The translations under genes and the position numbers were made by a program. Below the pieces are notes generated by a model, which was given only the letters and a program-made list of their open reading frames with translations, had not been told where the DNA came from and searched no databases. This document shows positions 9,926 through 19,859 of a stretch of DNA of 64,000 bases, piece by piece (position 1 is the first letter of the stretch; each line of letters opens with the position of its first letter). Origin of the DNA: Prorocentrum cordatum. Its lineage: Eukaryota; Sar; Dinophyceae; Prorocentrales; Prorocentraceae. The DNA is taken from assembly GCA_963575745.1 (NCBI GenBank), contig CAUYUJ010017628.1:72501-136500 (forward strand), given 5' to 3'.

Positions 9926-10040
9926 GCGCCGCAGGGGCCCTCCGGTCGCCCCCCCCCCCCCCCCGACGCCGACCACGGCATACCCCACAGTACGAGGGCG
10001 CAGCTCCCGGGAGGCTCCATGCAGCATCGGCGCTGGTATG

Positions 10041-10466
10041 CAGTGGAGGTCCATGCCAAGAAGCTCCCTGCCTGCCTCCAGGGTACCGTGTGGTCCCACA
10101 CAGGGGGCGTCTTACCACAGAAGGCACGGCGACATCAACGATCTATCTTGGATACATACAGCGAGCAACGTATCGATGTGGCGGGCCATGGAGAACGCAT
10201 TCGTGAATCTGACGTGAGGCTGCCCTGATCTTCCCTCTAAGGGCTACGGCTCTTGTCGTCCCGTCCAAATGGGCGCGGCTCTACTCGAAGTGGAGCCGGA
10301 TGGACGCTCGCTTCGCTTCGCTTCGCTTCGCTCCAGGGTGCCGTGGGTCTCGGGTCTCGATGGTGTTGCGATGGAAGGCGTGGGCGTGCCCACACCAGGA
10401 GAATCAGTGGACGCCCTGGGGTCTCAGGGTTGGGTTTCTTATGGAGGGTTTCTGGTGGACGGGCCT
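10041..10466 (+). repeat. dispersed repeat family E, copy 3, split by an insertion
   Basis: The left part is at 10041-10103 (CAGTGGAGGTCCATGCCAAG to CCAGGGTACCGTG). The right part resumes at 10331-10466 (CTCCAGGGTGCCGTGGG, TCTCGATGGTGTTGC, CCTGGGGTCTCAGGG, TTTCTGGTGGACGGGCC). The 230 bp between include a (CTTCG)n run at 10311-10330. The parts may be one split copy or two truncated copies. Confidence 0.7.
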
Positions 10467-10902
10467 TCATTGCATCCGTGGCCGAGCGCTGGCCTAATCC
10501 AGCACAGTCCCACTCGATCCAGCTGACTTCCAGCTCAATCCTGGGCCCAATCCGTCTCGAGGGCCTCGGAGTCTGGCGAACTCGCCCTTGCATCGCTCTT
10601 GCGAAGGCCTCCCAGGATCCGCCTCCTATCGGGGAGCGTACGGCTCGAGCACGCCGGCACTCGGGCTCGCCGGCACCTTTTCGACGGGCGCGTCCTGGAT
10701 TTCTGGGCGGTGCAGTGTTCGTGGGAGGCTTGCCGCGGGCGGCCGCGCCAACTTCCAGGCGGGGTCTCGTCGCTGTCATGCTGGCCCCGTCGGGCCAACC
10801 CGAGTCCCCCGTACCCGGGTCTTGCGTCTCCCCGATCCTGACTTAGGACTGTGGAAGTCGATCAATGGAGAGGAAGCGTGCTGCCAAATAGTTCCCAGAT
10901 GT
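10467..10902. other. no recognisable feature
   Basis: GC-rich sequence with open frames on both strands but no domain, repeat or RNA structure that I can support. Confidence 0.4.
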
Positions 10903-10960
10903 CTAAACAATGTTTCAAACATGTGTCAAATATGTAAAAACATGCTTGAAACGTGTTTAG
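10903..10960. other. AT-rich inverted repeat with about 21-bp arms
   Basis: CTAAACAATGTTTCAAACATG pairs with CATGCTTGAAACGTGTTTAG across a loop of about 17 bp, with few mismatches. It is an AT-rich island in GC-rich DNA. Its function is unknown. Confidence 0.6.
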
Positions 10961-11356
10961 ATCATGTGTGACACATTCAAACTTCAATGATGGGAGTGTC
11001 GGAGTGTCCATTGTCATGGCAGCCGCAAAGCTAGGACCTGGCTTCCAACGCAAAGAGAAGCAAGCGCACCAACCAAAGACTATAACCTAGGACCTATAGA
11101 GGATCGATGCCGGCCATCGCGGAACCTCCGCGTCGCGCTGGCCCCGAGGCCGCGCCCCGCGCGGATCCTCGAGCCGCGAAGAGGGGGCGGCGCCGAGGCA
11201 TGGCGGGAGGGGACGCCCCTGGCAGGGGCGCGCCAAGAGAGCTCCCGAGGCCCGTCTCCTGTCGGGAGCGCCGCGTGCCCGGAGCGGGCCGGCAGCCCGG
11301 ACAGCGCCGGCACGGGCGACGAGGCCTGACGAAGGCCGCCTGCGCGGTCACTGGCC
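10961..11356. other. no recognisable feature
   Basis: GC-rich sequence without repeat structure or recognisable coding content, ending at a family F element. Confidence 0.4.
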
Positions 11357-11622
11357 AGCCATGCGCAGAGGGGGGTGAGGGGAGGGGGGAGGGCTTCTTA
11401 GATAGGAGGAGGAGGAGGAGGAGGAGGAGGAGGAGGGGGGGGAGGGGGGAGGGGGGGGGGAGGGGGGGAGGGGGCGAGGGGAGGGGGGAGGGAGGGGAGA
11501 GGCCCCCTGCTTCTCAGAGGGCGCGGGCCTTTACATCTACAGATGTGAGGCCGGCGCCTTCTAAGGAAGCAGCCTCCCTCTCAGGAGCCCTCCCCCCTCC
11601 CTCCACCGCCTGGTGCGCTGCC
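11357..11622. mobile_element. foldback MITE family F, copy 2, expanded by GGA slippage
   Basis: Both ends (GCGCAGAGGGGGGTGAGGGG and CCTCCACCGCCTGGTGCGC), the CTTCTTAG block and the GGCCTTTACATCTACAGATG loop match copy 1. The left G-rich arm has grown by about 100 bp of (GGA)n and G-runs (11402-11505), so the element is longer and the fold is broken on one side. Confidence 0.8.
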
Positions 11623-11757
11623 AAACTGGCGGCGCACGCCGCGCCTCGCCAGGGCCGAGCGCGAGCGGTCGGCTTCGCCGCGCCGCGTGGCGCCGCGTGG
11701 CGGCCGGAGGGAGCCGACGCGTCCGGCCGCCGCGCGTGTGGCGCTCCAGGGAGGGCC

Positions 11758-11804
11758 CCTCCTCCTCCTCCTCCTCCTCCTCCTCCTCCTCCTCCCCCTC
11801 CTCC
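11758..11804. repeat. (TCC)n tract at the 5' side of the LINE
   Basis: About 47 bp of CCT units on the plus strand, running directly into the DinoSL-like sequence. A longer tract of the same orientation follows the LINE at 16756. Confidence 0.9.
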
Positions 11805-11826
11805 TCCGTTGCCATTTTGGCTCAAG
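11805..11826 (+). other. DinoSL spliced-leader relic, one mismatch
   Basis: The 22 nt match the dinoflagellate spliced leader apart from T for A after CCGT: CCGTTGCC, then ATTTT, then GGCTCAAG. The next bases are GTTTCC, not the donor-site sequence of an SL RNA gene, so this is the leader of a processed transcript copied into the genome. Known biology: DinoSL is added by trans-splicing to nuclear mRNAs of dinoflagellates. Confidence 0.9.
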
Positions 11827-11946
11827 GTTTCCTTGAGTGGGCAGCCCCATCCACAGGGCCCATCCTGATTGTCGTGATCAGGCGGACACTTTTTCATTCT
11901 ACACCTTCGGCCAAGCGGGCCGCACTTCCCCCATCTCTCTTCGGCC

Positions 11947-12921
11947 ATGTCCGCGGAAGTGGTTGCTGCGCTCGGGCAGGTGCAGCAAACCATTGAAGCT
12001 ACTCTGACGGCGAAGATCAACACCTTGACCGACCAGATCACGGCAAGCATTGCAGCATCTGTCGGAGCGGTCACTGCGACTATGGACGCCAAGTTTGCGG
12101 AGGCGACCAGCAGCATCCAAGCGCAGAGCCAGCACATCGCCGCGATCCACCAGCAGCTCAAGGAGCACCAGGACGCCATCGCTGTGCTGCAGAGTGGAAG
12201 ATCAACTGCACCGTCGACAGCCTCGGGATCTGGTCAGGCGTCTTCTTCCTGGGCAGATCGACTGGGAGGACCGCGTGTCAAAACCAGGCGGATCGACTCG
12301 GACGTGGGCTCCCACACGAGTGGCTCGCAGGGCTCCAATTCGTACCAGCACAACAATGCACGACGCTGGATCGGTACATATCCCAGGCCGCTGCTAGCAA
12401 GTATGCGGACTGCTCACTTCCAGAGCTGGAAGGACCAGGTGATGTCCGACGTCATGCTCAACAATGTCACGCCGCATTTCCACAGAATCAGCCAGAGCTT
12501 CAGCCTGACCTTCGCCAGCGAACCGCTAGCGAAGGAATTCACGGACGCTTTCAACGCCGCCAACATCCAGTGGATGGACCCGCGGGACGGAGCGCTCACC
12601 ACCCTCAAGGCCAGGACCGACCTCCCGAAGGACGTGCGGGCCAAGCAGAGGGCTTTCAGCAAGGTGTGGGATCCTATCATCGCGCTCTTCCAGGGAAGCC
12701 AGCGCTACACGATCGGATCCAAGCCCATCATCAACGGCTACAAAGGATCGATTCACTGGTCCAATGGAGAAGATGTTTGGCCACTTATTACTTACAATGA
12801 AGTCAACCACGCTGCGGGGACCTTTGACATTGACGAGGACACCTGCCGATACTTTGGCCTCGACCCGGCAAAGTTGGAGAGCATCATGGAGGATGTCGAG
12901 ATGCGGGCGCTCTATATCTAG
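11947..12921 (+). CDS. LINE ORF1 protein (coiled-coil, putative RNA-binding)
   Basis: 324 residues, ATG at 11947, TAG at 12919-12921. Residues about 1-85 are Ala, Gln and Leu-rich and look like a long coiled coil (QVQQTIEATL, HIAAIHQQLKEH). A Ser-rich linker with VKTRRIDSD follows. Residues from about 135 (RWIGTYPRPLL, FQSWKDQVMSDVM, SQSFSLTFASEPLAKEF) form a globular domain that could be the RNA-binding part usual for LINE ORF1 proteins; I cannot name its fold. The expected role is to coat the element's own RNA as a trimer or oligomer. It is the first ORF after the DinoSL relic, and the frame is intact. Only the stop and 15 sense codons separate it from the ORF2 ATG, in the same frame. Confidence 0.85.
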   Translation: MSAEVVAALGQVQQTIEATLTAKINTLTDQITASIAASVGAVTATMDAKFAEATSSIQAQSQHIAAIHQQLKEHQDAIAVLQSGRSTAPSTASGSGQASSSWADRLGGPRVKTRRIDSDVGSHTSGSQGSNSYQHNNARRWIGTYPRPLLASMRTAHFQSWKDQVMSDVMLNNVTPHFHRISQSFSLTFASEPLAKEFTDAFNAANIQWMDPRDGALTTLKARTDLPKDVRAKQRAFSKVWDPIIALFQGSQRYTIGSKPIINGYKGSIHWSNGEDVWPLITYNEVNHAAGTFDIDEDTCRYFGLDPAKLESIMEDVEMRALYI

Positions 12922-12966
12922 GAAACACAAACGTCACGCTCATCGGAGGACGATTCGGAGAGAGAG

Positions 12967-14673
12967 ATGCCCTGGCCAGACGGAGTTGGTGCTGACGCTT
13001 GCGAGGGGTCGCAAACAACCAGTTCCACATCGTCGGGGTCGGCCTCAGCACCTACCTCACAGACATTATCCTCGCAGAGCAGTGCTGCGGCAACGGCATC
13101 CTTGTCATCTCAACGTTCCTGGCCTACTGGGGGTTCGGTAGGTAGTACTGTTCTAGCTGGCACAAGAGAGGCCAGCACACCTTTTATTATTTCCGAAGCG
13201 CTTCGCGTTTGCACCTGGAATGCCCAGACGCTGTTCCACTCTTTTTCCTCCTCCCCCCTCCTGCTTCGCAAGAAATTTAAGTCGTTGGCCAGGCTTGCAC
13301 GGAAGATGGATGTAATATGTGTACAGGAGTCGCACGGTCAAGAAGGGGACTTGGAGACTCTTGTTCGGGATTACCAGGACTTCGAGGCGTTCGGATCCTT
13401 CATCGAGGGTGGGAACGCTGGTGGGGTCGTCTTCCTGGTCCGTAAAAAGCTGATCAGCGCCTTCGAACGAGTTGTTCCTTCTTATTTGGTTCCTGGGCGT
13501 ATCATGACTCTCTCCTTTCTCGGCCCCAAAGGTGCGATGCAGATTTCAGGAGTCCACTTAGATCCGAGCTGGTCCGAACGTGACACTCGTTCTAACTTGC
13601 ACAGGCTCTCGCGCTCCCTGCTGCCCCAGTGCCAGGCGCTGGGTATCATCATGGGCGATTTCAACTTTCACGAGCACGGTGAATCTCGTCTTTATCTCCA
13701 GCCTCCTGCTCCCAAACCTACGCCATCACGATTAGCCACAGTATTCGATTATCTCTTTCCTCGCTACGGTGAAGTAGAACAGATAGCTTACACCCATCGG
13801 GCTAAAATCCGTGAACAAGACACGTATGCTAGACATGATAGAATATACACTAATATTGTCATCCCCACCTTGCTCGACTACAAGCCGCACTCTGGGGTAA
13901 TCTGGGAGGTGACTGCTCGGCATGAGCCTTCCGATCACGTTCCTGTTTTTCTGTCAATGACTGCGCCGCGAGCTGCCACCGGGTCCAGGCTGAACATTCC
14001 CACCTGGGTCGCGAGGCATCCGCAGTTCGGCAGCTTCGTGGAAGATCTGATCGAGTCCATTGGCTTATCTCGGGAACCCCCAAAGCAGGTAAATGAAATC
14101 AAGGAGATATTCCACCTTGCTGCTGCGCACGTTCGCCGATATGTAGAGATATCTGGAGCAGTCACAAAGGCAGAAAAGGCCGCTTGCATGCTGAAGTTGG
14201 TCAGGGCAGACCGCACGCGAAGCCAGAGGCATGCTCGGAGAGCCTGCCAAGGATATAGGAAGCTGTTCGAGTTTTTCAATCCCGAGACTATGGGCTGGCT
14301 GAACCACAACGGGTTTCACGACCACCTTGCGGGTATGATGAGGGATCTGTTGGAGGAGGAGGGGAGGGAGATCGCGAGTTCCGAAACCGGGGACGTGCAT
14401 CGCAGGCAAGCTGGTCTTCTTAGGGTTCGTCGTCTTGCTGCTGCTTGGGCCTCGCGGAGGCCTCGAATTAGGCTCGTTGCGGTCAAGGATCCCGATGGTC
14501 AGGCACACTCGGACGCTAATGAAGCTGCCGCTCTCCTTGCCGAACACTGGGGTAAGGTGTTTGATAATGCAGGTCAAAGTGCCCCCCCTGAACATCATCC
14601 GCTTTACGATTTCATTCAGAAAGTTGACGGGGGGGGGGGAACAGTTCGTGAACAATACTTATCAGAGATATGA
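12967..14673 (+). CDS. LINE ORF2, N-terminal part: AP-type endonuclease (frameshifted)
   Basis: 568 residues as read. The first 75 or so are a Ser/Thr-rich leader, and the true start may lie further in. From residue 80 an endonuclease/exonuclease/phosphatase domain is clear: LRVCTWNAQTLF (Asn85), DVICVQESHG (Glu121, metal-binding), IIMGDFNFHE (Asp231, Asn233), ARHDRIYTN, and PSDHVPVFL with the catalytic SDH near 322-324. This enzyme nicks target DNA for target-primed reverse transcription. The frame continues past the endonuclease into the linker, then leaves the reverse-transcriptase frame at the G11 run (14629-14639) and stops at 14671-14673. One extra G would explain the break. Confidence 0.88.
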   Translation: MPWPDGVGADACEGSQTTSSTSSGSASAPTSQTLSSQSSAAATASLSSQRSWPTGGSVGSTVLAGTREASTPFIISEALRVCTWNAQTLFHSFSSSPLLLRKKFKSLARLARKMDVICVQESHGQEGDLETLVRDYQDFEAFGSFIEGGNAGGVVFLVRKKLISAFERVVPSYLVPGRIMTLSFLGPKGAMQISGVHLDPSWSERDTRSNLHRLSRSLLPQCQALGIIMGDFNFHEHGESRLYLQPPAPKPTPSRLATVFDYLFPRYGEVEQIAYTHRAKIREQDTYARHDRIYTNIVIPTLLDYKPHSGVIWEVTARHEPSDHVPVFLSMTAPRAATGSRLNIPTWVARHPQFGSFVEDLIESIGLSREPPKQVNEIKEIFHLAAAHVRRYVEISGAVTKAEKAACMLKLVRADRTRSQRHARRACQGYRKLFEFFNPETMGWLNHNGFHDHLAGMMRDLLEEEGREIASSETGDVHRRQAGLLRVRRLAAAWASRRPRIRLVAVKDPDGQAHSDANEAAALLAEHWGKVFDNAGQSAPPEHHPLYDFIQKVDGGGGTVREQYLSEI

Positions 14674-16744
14674 TAGGATAATATCGGAGGAGCAGTTCCT
14701 TTGCCTCCTTGCCTCCAAGAGGGACTCTGCCTCGGGACCTGACGGTGTCCCCTACTCGGCCTGGCAGTGCTCTGGCCAGCGCGCGCAAGCTGCCCTCTAC
14801 CAGTTGTACAGGTATCTCTTGGCTGGAGGCCAACTGTTGGACGGTTTCAATACATGTCGTGCGGTATTCCTACCTAAAGGTGATCTGGAGGATGGAGGGG
14901 GGGAAGTACGAGATCCAGCTGCCGTTCGTCCTTTATCTCTATCTAACACAGATAACAAGCTAGTGAGTGCCGCCATCGCTTCGGTATTGAATGAAGTTGC
15001 TGCTGACAAGTGCCACGAAATTCAGAGAGGGTTCGTGAGGGGGAGGATGATGAATGACAATATTATCAACATGGACGGGATGCTGACATTGTGGGGCACG
15101 GTGTTTAAGGAGCCCATGTGCGGCTTCACACTCTTCGACTTTAAGAATGCCTTCCCGAGCGTTAACCAGGACTGGATCATGAGGGTCTTGGGCTCCATGT
15201 GTCTCCCCACCTTCTTGGTCTCTGCCATTACCTCTTTATATGATAAGGTGTGGACGGTAATCACCATTGGGGAGAATCACGGATATTGGGCGAGGAGGGG
15301 GATGAAGCAGGGGTGTCCCCTGAGTGGTGTCCTGTTCGCGCTGGTTGCCGACCCGCTGCTCCGCTACCTTGTGCAGCTGAAGCCGACATTGGGTTTCGAA
15401 ATTGGTGCCTTTGCGGACGATTTCTACCTTGTCGCAAGAAATCGGTTCAGGGCTCTGCCAGAAGTTGTTGAGAGATTGGCCTCTTCCTCGTGTATCACGG
15501 GGCTAGTGCTCAACAACAGCAAGTGTGTGATAGTAATGCTCCACCTCGAGGGGTCCAAGAGCATCCAGGAAGGATTTTCTGTTCAAGGGCTTGATGTTTC
15601 TGATTATAAGATTCGGAAGTCTGGGAAGCTCCTTGGGATATTGGTTGGGTACGATGCTTTCACGGAGGGGTGGTTTGAAGTTACCAAGAAGCTCAGGGCG
15701 AGGACCGAGGATGTGAGGAGATTAGGCCTTAGTTTCATCCAGTCCATCCAGGGGTATAACACGTATGCGCTGCCGGTCGTCTCCCATGTTGGGCAGTTTT
15801 ACCCGCCGACCTCGACCCTGCTGCGGTGCGAGAGGGAGGCGCACCAGCTTCTGCCCCGTGCTCCTCGTCACTCCTTTCCGCCCAAAAGCATGTTCCACCT
15901 GAAGGATCTGGGGCTTCCCCTCGAGTGCCGATCGGTAGAGATATTGTGCAGGGCATCGATGCTTAGGACAGCCATTCGGTCTAAGCAGTTTGACGCGATG
16001 CAAGTGTGCTTCCAGGCTGCCCTCGAGGATGACGAACACGTACCCGCGTACAGGCTTAATACCTTCTTCGAACAGTCCATCTTCGGGAAAATGAGAAAGG
16101 TGTATAACAACTATGTCGCTATCCCCAGGGCCCCCATGGATTGCCCCCCGAAGTCGCTCCAGAGCTCCATCACCAAATTCCTGATCGAGCAGCGTCCACA
16201 TGTATATGCAAACCATCTTGTGCATGCGCGTGTCAAGTATTGGATGCCCAGTGCTACTCGTGCCGATGCTGACCTTGTTGTGCTTCGATTTAATGTCCTG
16301 AGCAAAAAGTTGCCTAGCTTTATCCTGACCTCCTTAATTAAAACCGTGTTCAATGCCTGGCCGACGACTAGGAGATTTAGACAAACCACTGGCGCATGTG
16401 TGTTTGGGTGCTGTAATCTAGGAGCCGACAACATAGCACACTACTTCACGTGCCCTATTGCTACTCCTGCAATTCGTCAGCTGGTGCCATCGCTACCCCC
16501 AGAATGGGGATACTGGGCTCCATTTTGTTTTCTGCCTCATCTTTGGCCGTCTTCCACCCTCTGCCATCGCGCTTCTGAATACATGCATGCCTGTGCCGTT
16601 GCCGCTGACATCTTATTTACCTCTTTCAACAGCTGCCGCCGACAAGGGAGGCAGGACAGGGCCTTCGCCCACCAGGTCTTCAAGGGCAGAGCGCGGTGCT
16701 TAGCGGGGCGGTCCTCGGCCGTATCCGACCTCCTGCTGCGCTAA
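14640..16744 (+). CDS. LINE ORF2, C-terminal part: reverse transcriptase and zinc knuckle
   Basis: This continues ORF2 after the one-base shift; the open frame overlaps back to 14435. Visible reverse-transcriptase blocks, in order: SGPDGVPYSAW, PLSLSNTDNKLVSAAI, IQRGFVRGRMMNDNI, FDFKNAFPSVN (first catalytic Asp), GMKQGCPLSGVLFA, and FADDFYLVA with the Asp pair at 15416-15421. A LLGILVGYD block follows. Near the C-terminus CVFGCC..DNIAHYFTC (about 16397-16455) is a CCHC-type zinc knuckle as in many LINEs. ORF2 in total would be about 1,258 residues, a normal length for this class. No RNase H domain was recognised. Confidence 0.88.
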
Positions 16745-16755
16745 CTCGGGTGGTG

Positions 16756-16913
16756 CTCCTCCTCCCCCTCCTCCTCCTCCTCCTCCTTCTCCTCCTCCTC
16801 GTCCTCCTCCTCCTCCTCCCTCCTCCTCTCCTCCCCTCCTCCTCCTCCTCCCTCCTCCTCCTCCTCCTCCTCCTCCTCCTCCTCCTCCTCCTCCTCCTCC
16901 TCTTCCTCGCTCC
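16756..16913. repeat. (TCC)n tract at the 3' side of the LINE
   Basis: About 157 bp of TCC units with a few CTT and CGT changes. It could be the 3' tail of the LINE or the other half of a TCC array into which the LINE inserted. Confidence 0.9.
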
Positions 16914-17727
16914 AGGGAGGAGCTGATCGGCACGGCGGACCACGGGGGGCAGTCGGACCTCCGAGCAGGAGGCCTCCTCCCGGAAAGCTGGGCTGGCGTT
17001 GCTCGGCCAGCTTGCCGGAGGGCTGGCCCGGCTTCTTGAGCATATGCTCGCCCCTCAGGGCCAGCAGCAGATGTTGGCCCAGGCGTGTTTCGAGAGGCTT
17101 CTCGGGGGGCTGGTCCAGCTTTCTTGCACGAGAACTGTCTTGCCCGTGTCGTCGGCTGTACAGACAGGGTGGGTGCGGAGAACGACAGAGGTCCCTGCCC
17201 ATTCTGAGCAGGACGCGCTGTCGGTGTCGCCGTGGACGTGGTCCATGTGAGGCAGGAGCTCGCGCGATGCCCGACAGCGGCCGCGGTCGGCATTAGACAA
17301 CGTCTGTTGTCGGGCACAGTGTCCGTGTTTCCGTACAGGGCCCGGCTTGAATAAGGAACATTTACTTTTCAGAGGGGGCTCGGTCGTTCCTTTGGTCTGC
17401 ATGCGCTCCGTCACCTCTTTGGCGGCGAGCCCCCGGTGCTCCTTCGGACTTCCTAGACTCACTTGGTTAAAAAAAGGGGCTCCGTTCCTGATTTATCGTT
17501 CCTTAGGTCAGGCCGAATACTGTGCCCGCCCTGGGCGCCCCAACGCTGTCATCTCCTCCTCGGCGGAAGCCCCGCGGACGACGCGCGGCAGAAAGCGCAG
17601 CGCGGGGGGCTCGGCCGGCGGCAGCGCGGCAGCTCGGCGCGGCGGCAGCAGACCAGCCCGCCAAAGGGACGTGTCGACCGTTTTGGGGCTCGGGGCTTCC
17701 GGTCCCCGCCGTGTCGTCTCGCGTGCA
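16914..17727. other. no gene recognised; short inverted repeat near 17268-17312
   Basis: TGCCCGACA and TGTCGGGCA flank about 26 bp around 17268-17312. The block GGCTCCGTTCCT..GGTTCCTTAGGTCA near 17478 resembles 9624-9655. The rest is GC-rich without recognisable coding content. Confidence 0.4.
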
Positions 17728-17951
17728 GTCGGGGGCGGAAAAGAGGGGGGTGATGACCAGGGGGGGGGGATATCATGGCGTGGGCCATGATATTTCCCCA
17801 GATCTTATGGCGCCCCTTATTGTTTCATGACGTCCCTGGCCCCCCCCTCTGGGCCGCGCACATGCCGCCGGTCATGATTTGCACCCCCCCCCTTTTGGAC
17901 ACCCCCCTCTTGGCCGCTCCCGAGTAAGACTCTTCTCTTGCGGCTTGGGCG

Positions 17952-18222
17952 TTCAGTCAGGAATGTGCCCAGGAGGTTTCAGACCCTGCAGGACTGCTTC
18001 TCGGGTGAGGGCGGAGGTGATGTCCATGGTCAGGCCTCGAGTGGCGTTCCGCCTGCCTCCAGACCCTGGCTTGCTTCTCCAATGGTTCCTCACCCGATGC
18101 CCTCACCATGACCCCCCTTTCGCCCCATCCGAGAGAAGAAGTTCGAAGCCGACGACAAGGGCGAACAGCCCCGGGGAGAGCAGTACATGTGTCCAGAGCC
18201 TCCGGTTGCCCATGTCTGCGAC
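17952..18222 (+). repeat. dispersed repeat family C, copy 2 (longest)
   Basis: It carries both halves without the gap seen at 5209-5319: GTGCCCAGGAGGTTTCAGAC, GAGGTGATGTCCATGG, CAGACCCTGGCTTGCTTCTC, then CCCTCACCATGACC, ACGACAAGGGCGAACAGCCC. Confidence 0.75.
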
Positions 18223-18330
18223 AAGGCTCCCTGGGCGAATACGTGCAACGCCCGCCCGTGGTCTTATCTGCCCTCACTGTATTGGCGCTCACGTGTCGGG
18301 ATCCTGCAAAGGGGGTAAGTGCCCTGGCTG

Positions 18331-18506
<176 letters not shown>

Positions 18507-18999
18507 ACATCGGGTTTTCGCCCCAGCCGCCCAAAGCAGATGCCCGGCAGCTCCCGACAGTTGCCGACGGGCGGGGCGCGCGCGGGGCATCTGCTTGCGG
18601 CAGTGCGGTGCACCAGCGAATCGAACTCATGCCCCCCCCTCTCAGGGTTCCCGCCCCCCGCCCTTCTTTGGTGGATCCCCTAAAGTCGGGGGCGGAAAAG
18701 AGGGGGGTGATGACTAGGGGGGGGTGGATATCATGGCGGGGGCCATGATACTTCCCTAGATTTCATGGCGCCTCTTTTTATTTCATTACGGCCCTGGCCC
18801 CCCCCGCTGGGCCGCGCACATGCCGCCGGTCATGATTTGCACCCCCCCCTCTTGGACACCCCCCTCTTGGCCGCTCCCGATAAAGGCACACATGCGAAAT
18901 GCACCTGCACGCGCTCCAGGATTCGACCCGAGCGGTGTTTTTGGCGATCTCGTGGGCCGTGTTCGTCTCGATGTCGTTTTGCGGCAGAGGCGGAACGAA

Positions 19000-19157
19000 T
19001 TACCAGCCTGGAACATATCCCTATCCCTATGCTGGGCACCTCCTCATCACGATGCCGATCTTAGGGATTCCCTTAGTTTTTCAGGGCGAACCCCTAAGAC
19101 TGGCCTCGCCTTTTGGCGTGTCAGCCTTAGGGATAGGGATACGTTCGAGGCTGGTAA
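19000..19157. mobile_element. MITE-like element with about 35-bp terminal inverted repeats
   Basis: TTACCAGCCTGGAACATATC with CCTATCCCTATGCTG on the left pairs with the right end, which reads CAGCCTTAGGGATAGGG and ATACGTTCGAGGCTGGTAA. AACGA flanks both ends in one alignment, a possible 4-5 bp target duplication. There is no coding capacity. A second, shorter inverted pair (GATCTTAGGGATTCCCTTAG) lies inside near 19057. Confidence 0.75.
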
Positions 19158-19384
19158 ACGAGGACCGCACGCCACCTTTCGGTGGATCCCCAGCGTAGCC
19201 GACTCAGTCCGCTTGCACTTCTGCGGGCCCTCCGCCGCCCTCCGCCCGTGGACCTCCGCGGCGCTACCGCCCGCCCCCTCGCCGCCGCTCCTGCCGGGGG
19301 CGCGGCGCGCCGACGGCGCGGCCCCGCCTCGGTCCGCGGCGCTTCTGGCTCCCTGGCGCCGCCGAGTCCTTCCCCCAGCGGCGG

Positions 19385-19592
19385 CTCCTCCTCCTCCTCC
19401 TCCTCCCCCTCCTCCGCCTCCGCCTCCTCCTCCTCCTCCTCCTCCTCCGCCTCCTCCTCCTCCTCCTCCTCCTGCTTCTCCTCTCCTCCTGCTCCTCCTC
19501 CTCCTCCGCCTCTTCCTCCTCCTCCTCCTCCTTCTTCTCCTCCTCCTTCTCCTCCTCCTCCTCCTCCTCCTCCTCCTCCTCCTCCTCCTATT
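19385..19592. repeat. (TCC)n array with CGCC and CTT variants
   Basis: TCC units on the plus strand. It is flanked by GC-rich DNA from 19158 that gives long open frames but no recognised domain. Confidence 0.9.
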
Positions 19593-19859
19593 CCTCGTCT
19601 CCCTCCCTCCCCCCCCAGGAGGGCAGGCCAAAAATTGACAATGGGGAGCTGGACGCCGCCATCGCCCCCGAGTTGGCCTGGCTCCAGGAGACCCCGGCTG
19701 GGGGGAGACGGAGACGTCGCGGCACCGACGACGACGGCCTCGACGGCGCGACGAAGACGTCGACAAGGGATGATGTCGAGGATGAGAAGGAAACGGAGGA
19801 GGAGGAGGGGGAGGAGGTGGAGGAGGCTCGGAGGATGAGGATGAGGAGGTGGTGGAGGA

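Larger units (their letters stand above)
11805..16744 (+). mobile_element. near-complete LINE with a DinoSL relic at its 5' end
   Basis: The element runs from the DinoSL-like 5' end through a 120-bp leader (11827-11946), ORF1 and ORF2, to a TAA at 16742-16744. Only 11 bp then separate the stop from a (TCC)n tract. Endonuclease and reverse transcriptase motifs place it in the AP-endonuclease group of non-LTR retrotransposons. No poly-A tail or clear target duplication is seen; the flanking TCC tracts would hide one. A one-base shift in the G11 run at 14629-14639 splits ORF2, so this copy is probably not autonomous unless the base is a sequencing error. Confidence 0.9.

Noticed and set aside
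11805-11850. A DinoSL RNA gene
   Set aside because: The leader is followed by GTTTCC rather than the intron start of an SL RNA gene, and a protein-coding element follows directly.
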